NCBI GenBank assembly: GCA_027382625.1
Contig: JAJKFJ010022930.1
Coordinates: 1-48,201 of the forward strand
DNA from: Tetmemena sp. SeJ-2015
Taxonomy: Eukaryota > Ciliophora > Spirotrichea > Sporadotrichida > Oxytrichidae
Reading direction: 5' to 3'
Length of the DNA: 48,201 nt
Below, one piece after another: positions 25,027-37,362 of the stretch (the first letter of the stretch is position 1; every line of letters starts with the position of its first letter). The translations under genes were made by a program, and so were the position numbers. The notes beneath the pieces are model-generated. The model made no database searches. It was not told the DNA's origin and was given only the letters and a program-made list of their open reading frames with translations.

Positions 25027-28000
25027 CAACCAAACTATATTGCTCAATTTATTAGTCTAATTTCGTTTGCTTTTCATTTTAATTATGAAAATAGCTATTC
25101 AAACAAATGATCTTTCTTTCGTTGGAGATCAAGTTTACCTAATTTATGGATCTATATCAAACTACTATCTATAAAACAAATCAGTCCAATTTACAGTGAG
25201 GATAAATATCAATATCTAATGCTACAATGATTAAATTGAAACCTTTGCGATTTAAGATGTGACTTACTCTGTAGGAGATGATGCTTTATCTATTGCAAAT
25301 TTTACATGGGGCTAGTTACTTAAAGACCAATGTCCAAGTATTCAATATACTGTAACCTAAGACGGAAATCCTTTAGATTCAAATTTGTTCATTTAAAGTT
25401 CTGGTGGCTTATCTATTTACACAGATATGGAATCATATAGTGGAGTTTATTACATGGAAATTAATGGTACCACTTCATTTGGTGATTATGTTTTAGCGAC
25501 TGCTACAGTTTCATTTACAGTTACAGTCAGAGTAGGATCAAGTAATTGCTAAAATCCCACAATATATATAGGGACAGTAGACAATAGTCAACTAAATTAT
25601 GTAATAGGAGATGATGATAAAGTGATTAGGTTTGGTCAATGGTCATATGATGAAGAGCCAAACTGTGGTGATTTCTCATATTATATGACCTTATAACATA
25701 AAATAACTTTTATTCTAAGACAATATTTTTTTACTGCTTTTAATATAATTATAATAGTGAAAATCTCATTACATTTGATATGTTTATCACATAAAATTAA
25801 TGAATTTAATATACCTCATCAGATGATTTTTCATTGACACCACCATTTGCTTTTTATCCAGACAGTATTGAATTGCAAATATCTAAAACTAATGACTTAA
25901 CGATAGCTGGGTCATATAACTTAAAGTTGATAGGATCATTGCTAAATGGTTAATATTCAGAATAGTGTGAAATTGATGTTCAATTCAAAAATCCTTGTGA
26001 AACAGCAAATATAACTTTCATAGAACCTGATCTAACACTAGTCAAATTCTCTCAATCTTTTAATTTTTCATCTGGTAATATTACTATAACCCAATTTGTA
26101 ACAAGTGTTCAAAACTAATCACTTTGTGGAGAATGGAACTACTCAGCTAAATTCTCAAATGGTAACAATTTAGATGGCAAGCTCTTCAATCTTGATCCAA
26201 ACGCACTTATACTTTTCATAACAACTTCAACTGATGATTACAGCTAAATTGGCGATTATAACTTAAAAATACAAGCATACTAGGGATCATACTCGAGTTA
26301 AATGGTGGAAATGCCTTTATCTATTGAAATATAGTTAGACTGTTCTATATTCTCAGCAAAGGCCCCATCATCAACAGCTTTCTCTTATAAAATTGGAAAT
26401 CCTCCAATATAAATTAGCTACGGCTATTTCATGTTTTTGTTCAATCCAACTTTGTGTTACGTAAAGTATGGATGTAAGATACAGTCTTCTTCTGATCTTT
26501 GCCCAGATGCATTAACTTTAGATGAAAAGACAGGTACTTTGTTTGTGAGTTAAAACAATGGAAAAGCTGGCAGTTAAAATAAAAGTTATCTCGTGGAGAT
26601 TTATGGTGAGTATCTAACAGACTATGGATATTAGCCAACTGAAGATGTGCAAATTTAATTTTAAAAATCAACTTGAAAATAACTGAAAATTGCTCATTCA
26701 TATAGCCTGTTATTTAGCTAGCTCAAGACTACAGTTATACTACAAACCAACCAGAACTAACTATTCCCTTCTCTGGTTTAAGTCTTCATGAATCTTGCTC
26801 ATCAAGAATTATGTTTAAGCTAAAAGTAAATTCCAGTGGAATCATATACGATTACGCAAATTCGCCAATTATAGTTTTTAAATCAGCATATACTCTATTT
26901 AAAATTTTTAATCAATAAAGACATAATAACGTTAGATACCTCTGTTTAAACAATCAGAGTGGTTTCTTTAAATAAGTTCAGCGATATAACTAGAGTTTTT
27001 GGGGAAACTAAATTTACAAAAAGCTTTTTTAAAATTATTGTCGAAAAAATTTTTATTTTTTAAATCAACTTTTTTAAAACTTACAAGGTTTACAAAACTG
27101 ATTGCTCAATAGTTAAATTAAATTAGTGGATTGATCTATTTCAATCTTCATATTTCTGCTTGTATTGTTCAAAGCTTGGACTCGCAAGAAATAATAAGCA
27201 ATTAGATCATTAAACTAAAAAATCCTTCTTATACTATAAAATTCCCTGATTTTATTTATTTTAAGTAAGAACCGAATTGCATTCAAATAGTATAGTACAC
27301 AGTAGATGTTCAAGGTTATTCACAAATACCAGCTTTTGTAAAATAGTTGCAATTAAATTCCCCACCTTACAGCATTGACCTATATTCAGAGGATACTAAT
27401 GATATACAAAACTCCCCTTATACAATAATATTCTAGGGCAAAGTTGTGAACTTAGATGCCTCTGAAGCAACAACTCAATTAAAATTCCAAGTCAGTTTTA
27501 AATCTTCAAACTAATACCCACCTTAATTCATTCCAATACTTTAAGATTACTCAATCAAACAAGGATAAGTAGCTATATTTATATTTTTAAAATAAGAATT
27601 GGAGATAAATATTCCTGATCCAATTGACTATGATGGCGATGGATGGAAAATAAAGTCAAATTTAACCCAACTGCATCATTTGTTACTGGAAATTTTCCTA
27701 ATTTCAAAATAGCGCCTTCAAATAACTTTTATAAATATTTTAACACAGTAATAAGGATATACAAGTGCTCAATCACTGTTACGGATACTAATTAATTTCC
27801 ATTAGCGAGTACTTACTCTTTTAATATAAATATCCTAAGAGATTAAATCAATGATGGATCTGGAGGAAATTAAAAATATATTTTGAGGAGTAGGCCCTCC
27901 CTCAAATTAGAATACTTCAGAAAATAACCCCGACACATCAGGTAACGGCTAATTATTATTTTAAAAGATTTTAAGATGAAAGTGGGCTAACTGCAAATTT

Positions 28001-29708
28001 ATTAAGAATTTCGCTATAAGGTGTAACTCTCATTTAATTCGAATAAAACATCAAGGATTTAATAAACTATGGAGAATTTGACAACAAATTTTATTAATTT
28101 ATAATTATTTAAAGTTCTCTCAGTTAAAATTTTAAGAAAGAATTAAATAGAGGATAAATCTATTAAGTTTGATTGGCAAGTTACTAACTTTTAATCTTCA
28201 AGAATAATGACCATACAGCTTTCATTTGATGATCCTTCTCTGGTTTCTAAATATGTAAATTCTAATTAAGCATAACCAATATAGGACTCTAACTATTTAC
28301 AGATTGCATTTCTCATGAATGAGTTATTTATTGACAAGTCCACTGGTCACCCAATTCCGTACAAGTACACTATCAACAAGTCAATACCCAATCAGTATTC
28401 TATTTTAAGTTGAGGACAGATAGTAAGAAGATAAGTTTGACTCATTTAGATTAGCGGCCTCTTAGGCTTTAGTTGACACAGGAACTTAAGGCGCAACAGC
28501 TCTTTAAAGCATAATGCTTGGAACTATGGCTGCTAACATAGCAATGTCAGCTTCCCTTAAAAATAAACTTTCTATTATATGGGGAATGATTAATGCGCTT
28601 CAGTTAATCATCAAGTTATTTTTATTGTAACTTGCCTTTGATGAATGTCAATTTTCCAGCCAATGCCATATTCTTCTACATGCTATTGATGAATATGGCT
28701 AATCTGGATATATTTCCCGTTGGTAATATTGAAGATGACCTATTCAGCTTCTAGCAATATAACTTTCCAAGCAATTTTTAGCTTATGGATATCTTTCAAA
28801 GCAAGACCATATATTCATCCTGTTAAGGTTAACTAATTTAATAAATGAACTCTAAAAAGATACAGCACAGCGAGTGTGGTTCTAAATCTTGGAAGCATGT
28901 TTCTCTACTTAGTAATAGTAGTAGCTATTGTATTAAGCCTTCTCCTTAAAATTTAAATTTCCTTGTTCAAAAATTTGTTAGAAAAAATACACGGTAACAA
29001 TTTTTTAATCTTGAAGCTTATCAGATTTGCAAAAATATTTGAAGAAATTTCTAAGGTCATGCTATTTAACACACCAATCAGGATTTTAATGGAAGGTTTT
29101 TTGCTCTTCTTTTTTTGTTCTTGTCTTCAAATGTACTTTGTAAGAAAAATTAGATGTTTATTATTTCAGATATAATGGGATACTTCTACAAACCAATTTT
29201 CATCTTTTTTGGCAATATTTTTAGTCGCTCTATGTGTATTTTCTCCTTTTTCTATTTTGACTCTGCTTTTTAAAACCAAACACTAGTTGCATAGCTCTAA
29301 AGCAATTAATAGTTATGGGGCTTTATACTCTGAATTAAATTTTGAGAGAACATTTTGTTTGCTCTATCATGTTTTCTACGTGATTAGAAGGATTTTATTT
29401 GTGGTTACAGCTCTCTTTGGATTGAACTATCCCTACCTATAAATATAAGTACTCATGCTTTCAACATCATTTCAGATAGCTTACCTGATTTTGATCAAAC
29501 CTTTTGAGAGCAATTTAAATGATAAAATGAATTTGAATAACTCAGTAGAAATATTCAACGACATTTGCAATCTAGGTGCAACTTATCATCTGTTTCTTCT
29601 AACAGACTTTACTCCCGATCCAGATTTTTAATATAACTGTGGGTGGTCTCTGATATGTTTATCAATTTTGAATATGGTAGTCAACATAATTTATTTTTTA
29701 TAATTGTG
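25016..29708 (+). CDS. Gene E/F, C-terminal half: cadherin-like repeats and membrane domain
   Basis: The block begins in mid-domain and has no signal peptide or propeller region. It carries several cadherin-like repeats with Cys (FTVRINISIQCYN, NPTIYIGTVDNSQLNYVIG, DDFSLTPPFAFYPDSIELQI, CGEWNYSAKFSNGNNLDG). The family membrane-proximal block and multi-pass domain follow (IWGMINALQLII, LMNVNFPANAIFF, VVLNLGSMFLYLVIVVAIV, FNDICNLGATYHLFLLTDF). The last ~740 nt before TGA at about 29708 are one clean frame. A basic tail may continue after a small break. The raw frame is interrupted at several points, including about 25697-25830 and 28616-28633, consistent with IESs. With the minus-strand half it makes a full-length relative of genes B and D. 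Confidence 0.75.
28616..28633 (+). other. IES, 16 bp, pointer TT
   Basis: TT at 28616-28617 and 28632-28633 bound 16 bp. Removal gives QLIIKLPLMNVNFPANA, which aligns without gaps to QLIIHTPLMDINFPANA of genes A and B. The unspliced frame is shifted by one. The placement is fixed by the protein alignment rather than by the short pointer. Confidence 0.68.
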
Positions 29709-30038
29709 ATGATTACGACCACAGCCTAGCAAACCTATTTAAAGGCAAAACTTTTGTACTACAAATATGTTACTTGGAAGAATAGAAGTACAAAGCACAG
29801 AGATTAGTTGGAAACTAAACTTCCAAATTTTTGTTAAGATAATAGATATTAAAATATCCCCGCTACAAGTCTTTCTTATTTGATTTAATATAATTCCAAG
29901 CCAGATAAGGTATATTTTGAAGTATTTATTAACATTATTTTTTAGACTTGTTCAAATTTTTTTTTTTAATTTTTAATTTTAAATTTAAAAATTTTGAAGG
30001 TTTAATTTTAAATTTATTTGAATATAAAAATAAATCCA

Positions 30039-30822
30039 ATGAAAAATTTTCATCATAAAATCAATTCTTTCACTAAGAATAAAAAGAGCCAAAATCCTTA
30101 AATTTAGAAATCTCGAAAGAAAATTTTATAAATTTTATTTGATAATTAAGAGAAGCTCTAAGTATTTTTAAAATCATAAAATAACTTAGGTCAGAAAGTT
30201 GAGCTAGAACTAATTGATTGAGGAGTTTTATCCCAAACAAAATCTAATGAGTTCCCAAATACCCAATTTCTAAATGGAGAAAGCAAGTGACCCTCAAAGA
30301 GTTTCTTAAAAGCCAAGTGAATTCTTTAGCTTGTAAATTATATGTAAACAGTTAGATAGAAGAGAGGAACAAACCAAAAGCAAAACACAACAAAAAGAAA
30401 TAGCAAGTTATAAAGAATAAAAGTTAGACCTACAATTATATTATCATTTACTTTTTAGTATATAAACTGGAGTTTTAATAAATCCGTAAGAAGAGGGCCA
30501 TTAGTAGGAAGGAGACGTCTCAAAATACTTTTTTGAGGCATTCAACAAAAGGCAATAGGAACTTCTAAAGATGTGCGAAGAAGCTCATAAAGAAGACTGC
30601 TCTGTTTATAGTTTAGATATTTCCCAAAATTAGGAAAATAATGATAGGTACGATACCAAAATATTTGCTATTTTTATCGTCAGACCAAATGTTTTCAAAA
30701 ACAAAAAGTACTATTATATTTTTAACTATCAAGATCAAAAGAAAAAAGAAGAAGCCAGCTAAATTAACTTATATTAAAGTTATATATAAAAGGAATAATA
30801 TAAGTTCATAAAATATGTTTGA
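30039..30822 (+). CDS. Gene G: hypothetical charged protein
   Basis: From ATG 30247 to TGA 30820-30822 a 191-codon frame is fully open under the ciliate code. It contains many in-frame TAA/TAG codons and is rich in Gln, Lys and Glu (MEKASDPQRVSQKPSEFF, EQTKSKTQQKEIASYKEQ, YFFEAFNKRQQELLKMCEEA). An upstream segment from ATG 30039 (MKNFHHKINSFTKNKKSQ) is in a frame offset by one base, so the gene may start there with a tiny IES or slip at about 30180-30205. No signal peptide or membrane segment is seen and no family is recognised. It lies directly downstream of gene E/F on the same strand; the upstream segment could instead be that gene's cytoplasmic tail. Confidence 0.6.
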
Positions 30823-31950
30823 CTATGTCTTATCAGCATAGAAAATAAGTTAATGGTAAAATGTTTTAGATAAAATAGATTTTTTGATTATTTATTTCTT
30901 TTCATTTTGAAGGAAATTCAAATACTCTAAATTGAATAATTTAATAATTATAAACGAGAACTAGTAGAGCTAATTCCGCTTAAAACCATTTTAATTATAT
31001 TCTTTATCCTTATAAGTCTTTTTTTATTGAGGAATTTAAATTTATTGAATCAAATATAAAATTTTTTTAGTTTTTTTTTTAAAAAAATTTTTAAAGAATT
31101 CTTTTTTTGCAAAATTATTCCATAAAATGTAAAATAAATAGAAGAACGAATAAATAAAGAAGCTCATTATTTATTTTAGCTAACTTGATTCAGTTAATTC
31201 TTCGCTTGAGGTGAATATTGGACTATTGAACCAATCAGGCATGTAAACAAGAGCTTATTTTTAACTTTGGTTGTCAGTTAAAATGACAAAATAGATCAAA
31301 ATAAAGAAAAAAAATTAAGAAACGAAGCACAAAGTGATTTATCACAACCAATCGCAATCATCAAGTTTCAAAACAATTTCATATCAAAATTCATTATCTT
31401 TAAATCAATATTTATAACGGTTCATAAAAAATAACGAAAGAATTGGTAAAAAAAGAAAAAATGGAAAATAAAATTAATGTTGTTTAATATTAAATTATAC
31501 TATTTCTAATTGTAAGTAAGTGAAAAGTTGAAGATTAATTATTGATATTGGCTGAAGCCTATAATTTGATCAGAGTAAAAATTTCTTATGATTTGATTGT
31601 CAATAGGCTTCGGATGCTCTTATTAGATAAATGACCGCTGTGTTAAGACGTTGATAAATTCGAGTCTGCAAATAGCTATTACCTGTCCGTGTGATATCAT
31701 CGAACTAATACATAAGCTCTAAAGTATTTAAATTAAATGCATAAATTATGATTTGATAAAGAGAGAAAGACCGTAAGAAATTGTCATAAGCTTTATAACT
31801 CGATGACAGTTTGTTTAGAACAGGAAAATTAAAAAGCAAATGGCAAAATGAGTATTTTCCCCTCTAAATTTTCGTCCTTTTATTCGAGCAGATCTTCAGT
31901 ATTCTGTCTATAGATCCAATCAAAGTATAACATGTCGCTAAAATACACTC
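30823..31950. other. AT-rich spacer with a small hairpin
   Basis: No convincing gene was found here. A perfect 9-bp inverted repeat, GAAGCCTAT at 31554-31562 and ATAGGCTTC at 31603-31611, could form a hairpin with a ~40-base loop. It lies just outside the transposon-like region. No transcription signal was recognised. Confidence 0.4.
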
Positions 31951-32345
31951 ATAATATGATAAAGAAACAGGTGAAAATAAGTTGTTAATTGAGAATTTAA
32001 TATTCTTTTATCTATAATTTACTTTATAATCATGCTAAATTTTTACCCTCTAACGGCAATTGTGTCTTTCTAGAAGGTGATGCTTTGACGTTTCTTGTTC
32101 TTCATATTCTCTGAATTTATATGGCGTGTTAATTGTGCTCCTCCTCTATTCTCAGATAACTGACGATGATTAAGGTATTTCTTTGTTTGGTGTATAGGTT
32201 TATCTATAGATATATTAACTTTGTCTTAACTTACTTATTTCTCAATAGGTTCTGATACCTTGTCTATCTTACATGTCTTGATCCTGCGATATAGCATTGG
32301 CATCATTTTACACTGTTCACACTTAGTAGGTATTCCTTCTGATTT

Positions 32346-33800
32346 TCAATATTCGTGACATTCAGTAACGTTTATTTGCATAGTAGATGACCAAATGTCC
32401 CACTCGAGCATCTGAACCGTTAGAGTCCAAGTGCGCTTCTCTTTATGTGAAGGTAGCTCTGCAGTTCCTTCCGTCACCGCCATCGCCTTCCTCCAATGTT
32501 TTTCTCTTCTTACAACTCTGTTGAAGTCTATGACAGGGGCTTCTGACGTGGTTAAATAAGTTTCATCATGAAGTTCCATGCTGCCTGTGCTTGACGCATA
32601 TCTTCATAGTGCACCGATCCAGACTCATTTGCGATACTCCTATCACTCTCTCATTGACGGAGGTCAGTGAGAATAGCAGTAAAGCCTTCAGTATCTCATT
32701 TTGCAGCTCTGCGTGCTTGAAAACATTTCCTTCCCTTAGTGATGATGTCATAATCTCCTCATTCCTAGGGATATGGCCGACATGGCGATTGGTAGAGTTC
32801 TGATGATCTGAACTTAAGACACATCCACTATATATGAAAGAATTAAGTTTCGTAATCTCAGAGTTTTTGTCCCTGCGCTTGCGCGTCTCTGACTACGGGT
32901 TCATTGGTGGTTACTGTTCGCGATATCCAGTATCTCCCCGTCTTCCTCTTCTACTATCTTTAATTAACTAGCGTTATTTGGCGTAAGGGAGAGCAGTAAA
33001 TCTGCCTCTTGTTGAAGCCCATATACTTTCGTCTTTTGTTATATGATATGGTCGTTCATTTCGGCTCGTCGCCAATGTCAGACTAAGGTGGAGGTAATGC
33101 TCTTATTTGGACCATAACTCCAATACTCCTGGCACAGATTAGATCTTTTCAACTATCATTCACATATGTTACCTGTACATATGGGATTGATTGGGCTGTT
33201 GCTTTGAGCTAGCTGAAACTTTAACACTCCGATCTAAGGCTTCTGATTCATGAACTCAATCTTTCCTCTTCTTCTCCTCTTGCTTCCTTTTTTTAAACCT
33301 TGTCAAGGTATCGTGCTTGCCTCTTAGCTGGCACCATCTTTAAGTTTCTTTATCCTCAATTACGAACTCAGCCATATGCTTCTTCTCCATGTGTTTCTTG
33401 ATGAAGGAAAGCAGAGTGAGAGAGTGTCTCCTCACAAGTTGAGCAAGGATAGCGGCCGGTCCCCTTTCTAATGCTTCATATAGATCTTAGGTTTGTTTTA
33501 GTGGACTTCCTTGATGTGCCGCTTGAGGCTCTGAGATAGTGTCCGAACTGTCTTGACATTAAATCGCACTTCAAAAAGTTTCTTACTCCTCATTGAATCT
33601 CTGGAGCAGCAAACAAGAGTGAGTATTCAAGTGTGCGATAAAGTTGGTATTAGCGCCCACGACTTCTGAATTCTTGGCTTGATCAATGTTAAAGCAGAGA
33701 GGGGAGTCTCTTGCTCGAGCTCAAGTTCAGAAGAGCTCTCCCTTGCACTAGTGCACACAGCATCTTGTTTGGTTGCTGTTCCGAACATTAGTTTTAGCTT
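32346..33800 (-). pseudogene. C2H2 zinc-finger ORF of TBE-like element (57-kDa type), broken
   Basis: Minus-strand remnants contain a zinc-finger pattern (YPCSTC, then in a shifted frame KKHMEKKHMAE) and a second finger tail (LKRHIKEVHQNKPK), followed by basic segments such as RFKKRKQEEKKRKD. Downstream pieces (HYEDMRQAQAAWNFMMKLI) lie in yet another frame. TGA stops and frame shifts separate the pieces. In the TBE family this position is held by a zinc-finger protein of about 57 kDa whose role in transposition is not settled. Confidence 0.6.
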
Positions 33801-34508
33801 GTGTTTGCTAAGGTTGTACTTGTTTCTTAGCTAGGTTGGTTGCCAATCTTAAATTTCAAATTTTTAAACATGTGAATTGAAGAAGCCCTGCCACTTATAT
33901 TATTATGCTGTTGCCCTGGGTGCAGAGCACTCACGAGAACATCAGGGTGCAAAAGATGTCAGTTATTGGATGTAATCTTCAATCTTTCTTATTTTATATT
34001 AGATAGCTCCATATTTATCTCTTAGTTTCTGCTTGATTTGTGAATTAAGTTCAAAACGCAGTTATAGTGCTACTAATTCCGTTGGGCAACCATGTTAGTA
34101 ATGTCGACGTCCACGAAAGGCCTAAAAATAGGCTGCTACGGAATGTTTCATTCCGGGTCAAGCGATTGAACTGGTACTATTAAGTTTGCAGCAACCTTTA
34201 GTAATTGCTACTAATTAAGTTTTAAGTATATTAGTATTAATTTAAATGGAGCCACCACATATAAAAAGGGCTCCATCTTCAACAACTTGCACCTGATTCG
34301 CTTAATTTTCTATCTAGCTCTATCTATTTCAACTTGTCATCCTATAGGATCTCACTATTAAATTAGTAAGACTTAACTTCTGTTCGGATCTAGATCAAAT
34401 AATAACAACTTTGAATTTTTTCAGAATAGAACAAACGAGTACTCGAGCAGAGATGGGTGGAAAACTTGAATGTTTAGCGATTAAGAGTGGAAGCGCACGC
34501 CAGAGTTG

Positions 34509-35253
34509 AGCAACAGGTTCCGATGCAAGGAAGACCTCTACAGGTAGCTCACTTAGCTTAGCAAGGAAAGAAGCTCTCATGCTATGGAGTAACAATAATC
34601 TTAGTTAGGTTTTGTTTCCTTCCGAAATGTATGGAACAAAGATCTCGTTCTTCAAAGCAATTCTTGCTGATGAGAAGAAAGCTTTCAAAACAATCGATGT
34701 CAACATGATGGAGATCCTAAACTATCCTGAGATTTCAGTCACTAATATGAATGACGATGCTATGGAAGATCAGGAGATTGCTCTATTCCTTCCTAACAAG
34801 GAATCAAGGAACAACTCTCTTGCCAGAACGAAGGTTCTTTTTTGGCGTCCTTTCTACTGGACGTGCAGAGACCTCAGAGAAATCATTAAAGATGCACACA
34901 GGAAGAGATTCTAATTACAGAGGAGAACGACCCAAAGAAGGCAAGGAATAGTTATCAGCGAGATCGGAATGAGCAGCTTCAGAAGTATCCCCTACTTCTC
35001 TAGTAAGTTTTAGAGGTTAACTGTGTAGAGAAACCTGGCACGGCAATCTACTTAATGAACGGAGAGAGCAAAGATATTCAGAGCACGGTAGCAAAAATAC
35101 AAGCATCGAGGTGAGCCAGCATCTCTATACAAACTTAGGGACGACGAGATGCACATAGCTCGAAAGATGGGGAAGCTAGGTCCATCTGGCCCAACAGAAA
35201 GAGTAGAAAGGAACCTCTTAAAATCCCTTCTTCCCAGACTAGCAAAAGTTTGA
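34509..35253 (+). pseudogene. Small ORF of TBE-like element (22-kDa type), broken
   Basis: This is the only plus-strand ORF in the element. It reads FPSEMYGTKISFFKAILADE, then FWRPFYWTCRDLREIIKDAH, then after frame shifts ENDPKKARNSYQRDRNEQLQ and finally YKLRDDEMHIARKMGKLG, ending at TGA 35251-35253. At least two frame changes are needed to connect the pieces. Size and position fit the 22-kDa ORF of TBE elements, for which no firm function is known; the assignment is by position only. Confidence 0.5.
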
Positions 35254-35269
35254 CTTAAGTCCATAAGTT

Positions 35270-36300
35270 AAGCTAAATACTTTTCCTAAATATTCACTCT
35301 AACTTATCTCGCACATAACTTTGTCTTCTCTTCTTCAACTCTCTTACAACTACTCACTATTAAATCCTCTGTATCGATAGTGCATCAAGTGATAGAGCAG
35401 CAGCTTCTTATAGTGTCCCTTAACTAAGTTCCAGTAAAATTCAATGCCGTTGAACTCTGGCAAGTATGGAACATTAAAAACAGGAGTGATGTTCAACTCA
35501 GCGTATGCCTTCTTCGCTTCCTTTGTCTTGTGTACGCTGAGGTTGTCAACGAGTAGAACGATCTCACCGTCTGTGATCTCTCTCTGAGCTTCTTAAGGAA
35601 CGCATACTGCTCTCGCTTGATAGAGCGGGGATGAAGGACATAAGCTTCTAAGCCTGAGTCTTCGCTGATTCCTGCCAGTAACGCACTTGTAGTTTATATT
35701 TACTTTCTACTCGTAAACTTCTATGTTATCGTGCTTCTCGTACCAACTCTTTCTTCATGAAGGTGTTGTGTGTGACACAGCTTCGTCAACACATACAAAC
35801 TTCACGCTATCCCTCCCACACCTGAGCAGCTAGTCGTAAAATATTTCAGATTATTTTATAATAAAGATGGCTTAGTGAAGTCTATAATGGGCTTCACTTC
35901 ACTCAATTCACAGTTTTGTACGTTATGCAATTTCAACGATAGGATGTTTGCTACAGTCTACGAGAGATCTTGAGATAAGGAAATATCTATGGAAGATCTT
36001 CGCGCAACTCCAAAACTGAAGTCGCTTAGTGGCAAGAGTTTGAGGATCAATCAAAATAAATTGATGTGCACATCTTGAAACTTAGAAGTGCGATGAGGAC
36101 GAGCTGCAACCTCTAACTTTCTCTCTGCAACTTTCAAAATGCGAAGAGTATAGTGCGTGCGCACTCTCAATATTTTTGCGATGGAGTTGATGTGAGAACT
36201 GGCTATTACTACTGAAAAGGGGGTGACTACACCCAACCCTTTTAGATAAAAATGAAATAAAGAAGGGAATGGATCATGTTTTTTTTTAAAGTAATTTCGC
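35270..36300 (-). pseudogene. DD34E transposase of TBE-like element (42-kDa type), broken
   Basis: The first catalytic Asp is in KFVCVDEAVSHT (codon 35787-35785), the second in VLLVDNLSVHKTKEAKKAY (codon 35547-35545) and the Glu in PYLPEFNGIEFYWNLVKGHY (codon 35442-35440). Exactly 34 residues separate the second Asp from the Glu, the spacing of Tc1/mariner-type, Tec and TBE transposases. At least two frame shifts and a TGA lie between the first and second Asp, so no intact enzyme is encoded. In hypotrichs intact TBE transposases act in germline DNA elimination; this copy probably cannot. Confidence 0.82.
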
Positions 36301-36319
36301 TTTTTGACTCGCATGTTTA

Positions 36320-37362
36320 TAAGTATTAATAAAAAAAATTAAATTTATCACAATTTTTCCCCAACTTTTTTAAATTGGGGGAAATTTAAATATTTTTTAA
36401 TTCCTTTTACTTTAATTTTTAAAAATTAATTTTTTTTTTAAAAAATTTTTAGCTTATTTTTTTTTTTAGTTTTAATTTTAATCAATATAACTAACTCTTG
36501 TTAAAATTTACAAAATGAATACTTTAACTTAAAGCAGAAGGTAATAGATGGAGACAAGTATTCAGAACCTGATTGATGACGGTGAATTGCATTTGAGAAA
36601 TTAGAACTTATTTTTTTTGCCACTCTTTAAAAGAGAGTCAATTAAAATTTAAACTTATTCATTTTTTGATTTTCCTTTTTTTAATTTCAGAATATTTAAA
36701 AATATTTTAGACCATAGAGTGATAAAAATATGCAAAAATCATCAGTGATCATAAGTTTCACAAATATAAATGATTAAAATAATTAGTTGCATTATTTTCA
36801 ATAGTCTTCATGCTTTTTTTTAAATAAGAGAGGGTTTTATTAAAAGAAAAAGCTTCTCATCTCAATTTAAATACAAAAAATTTCTAGTTATTAAGCATGA
36901 TTATTAATTTGTTCATAAAAATTCTATTCTATTCAAATTTAGAAAACCTAATATATTTTAATTCTGCAAAAATTTAAATCCCCTACTAATCTAAAAATAT
37001 AAATAAATATAAATAATTAGAAATTTAAATTTATTAAATTGAGGCTAAAGATAAAGACGTCCAAGCATAAGCTTTATTTTTACTAGAGTCAGTTCTTTAA
37101 GTGGTTAGAAGAAATTATAATAGGATATAAATTATTAAAATTAATATTATACATTTATCGCTTGATTTTTGAAATTATAGAAATATAATCAACTTTTGAT
37201 TAGTTAACGAATAAGTTATCAATGAATTAATGATTCCCCTAAGGGGTATTCGGCTCAGTAATCATACATCTGTTAGTAAAAAAAATTAATAGAGATTAGG
37301 AAGCAAAAATTTAAATATAGAGATTAACTATATATAACTTACTTTAGATTAAAAAATTAGAT
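36320..37362. other. AT-rich DNA, no gene seen
   Basis: Very AT-rich sequence with long A and T runs. No open frame of interest, RNA gene or long repeat was noticed. Confidence 0.45.

Larger units (their letters stand above)
31950..36320. mobile_element. Decayed TBE-like Tc1/mariner-type transposon
   Basis: A ~4.3-kb block of more balanced base composition carries three gene remnants in the arrangement minus (zinc finger), plus (small ORF), minus (DDE transposase). TBE elements of hypotrich germline genomes are about 4 kb and encode 57-, 22- and 42-kDa proteins, the last a DD34E transposase, so content and size match. All three genes have frame breaks. No terminal C4A4 repeats or clear inverted termini were found, so the ends are only approximate and the copy is judged inactive. 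Confidence 0.75.

Noticed and set aside
25697..25797. CATAAAAT direct repeat (93 bp apart) as a simple IES in gene E/F
   Set aside because: 93 is a multiple of three and the joined frame still meets TGA, so this repeat alone cannot be the true junction, although an insert in this interval is likely.
36051..36314. 87-codon minus-strand ORF as a separate gene
   Set aside because: It overlaps the upstream edge of the decayed transposase and consists partly of a poly-Lys/Phe run from AT-rich flank. At most it is the broken N-terminus of the transposase.
31950..36320. Telomere-like C4A4 ends on the TBE-like element
   Set aside because: No run of alternating CCCC and AAAA was found at either end; short CCCC or GGGG-TTTT matches elsewhere (for example ~39755) are isolated and lie in homopolymer-rich sequence.
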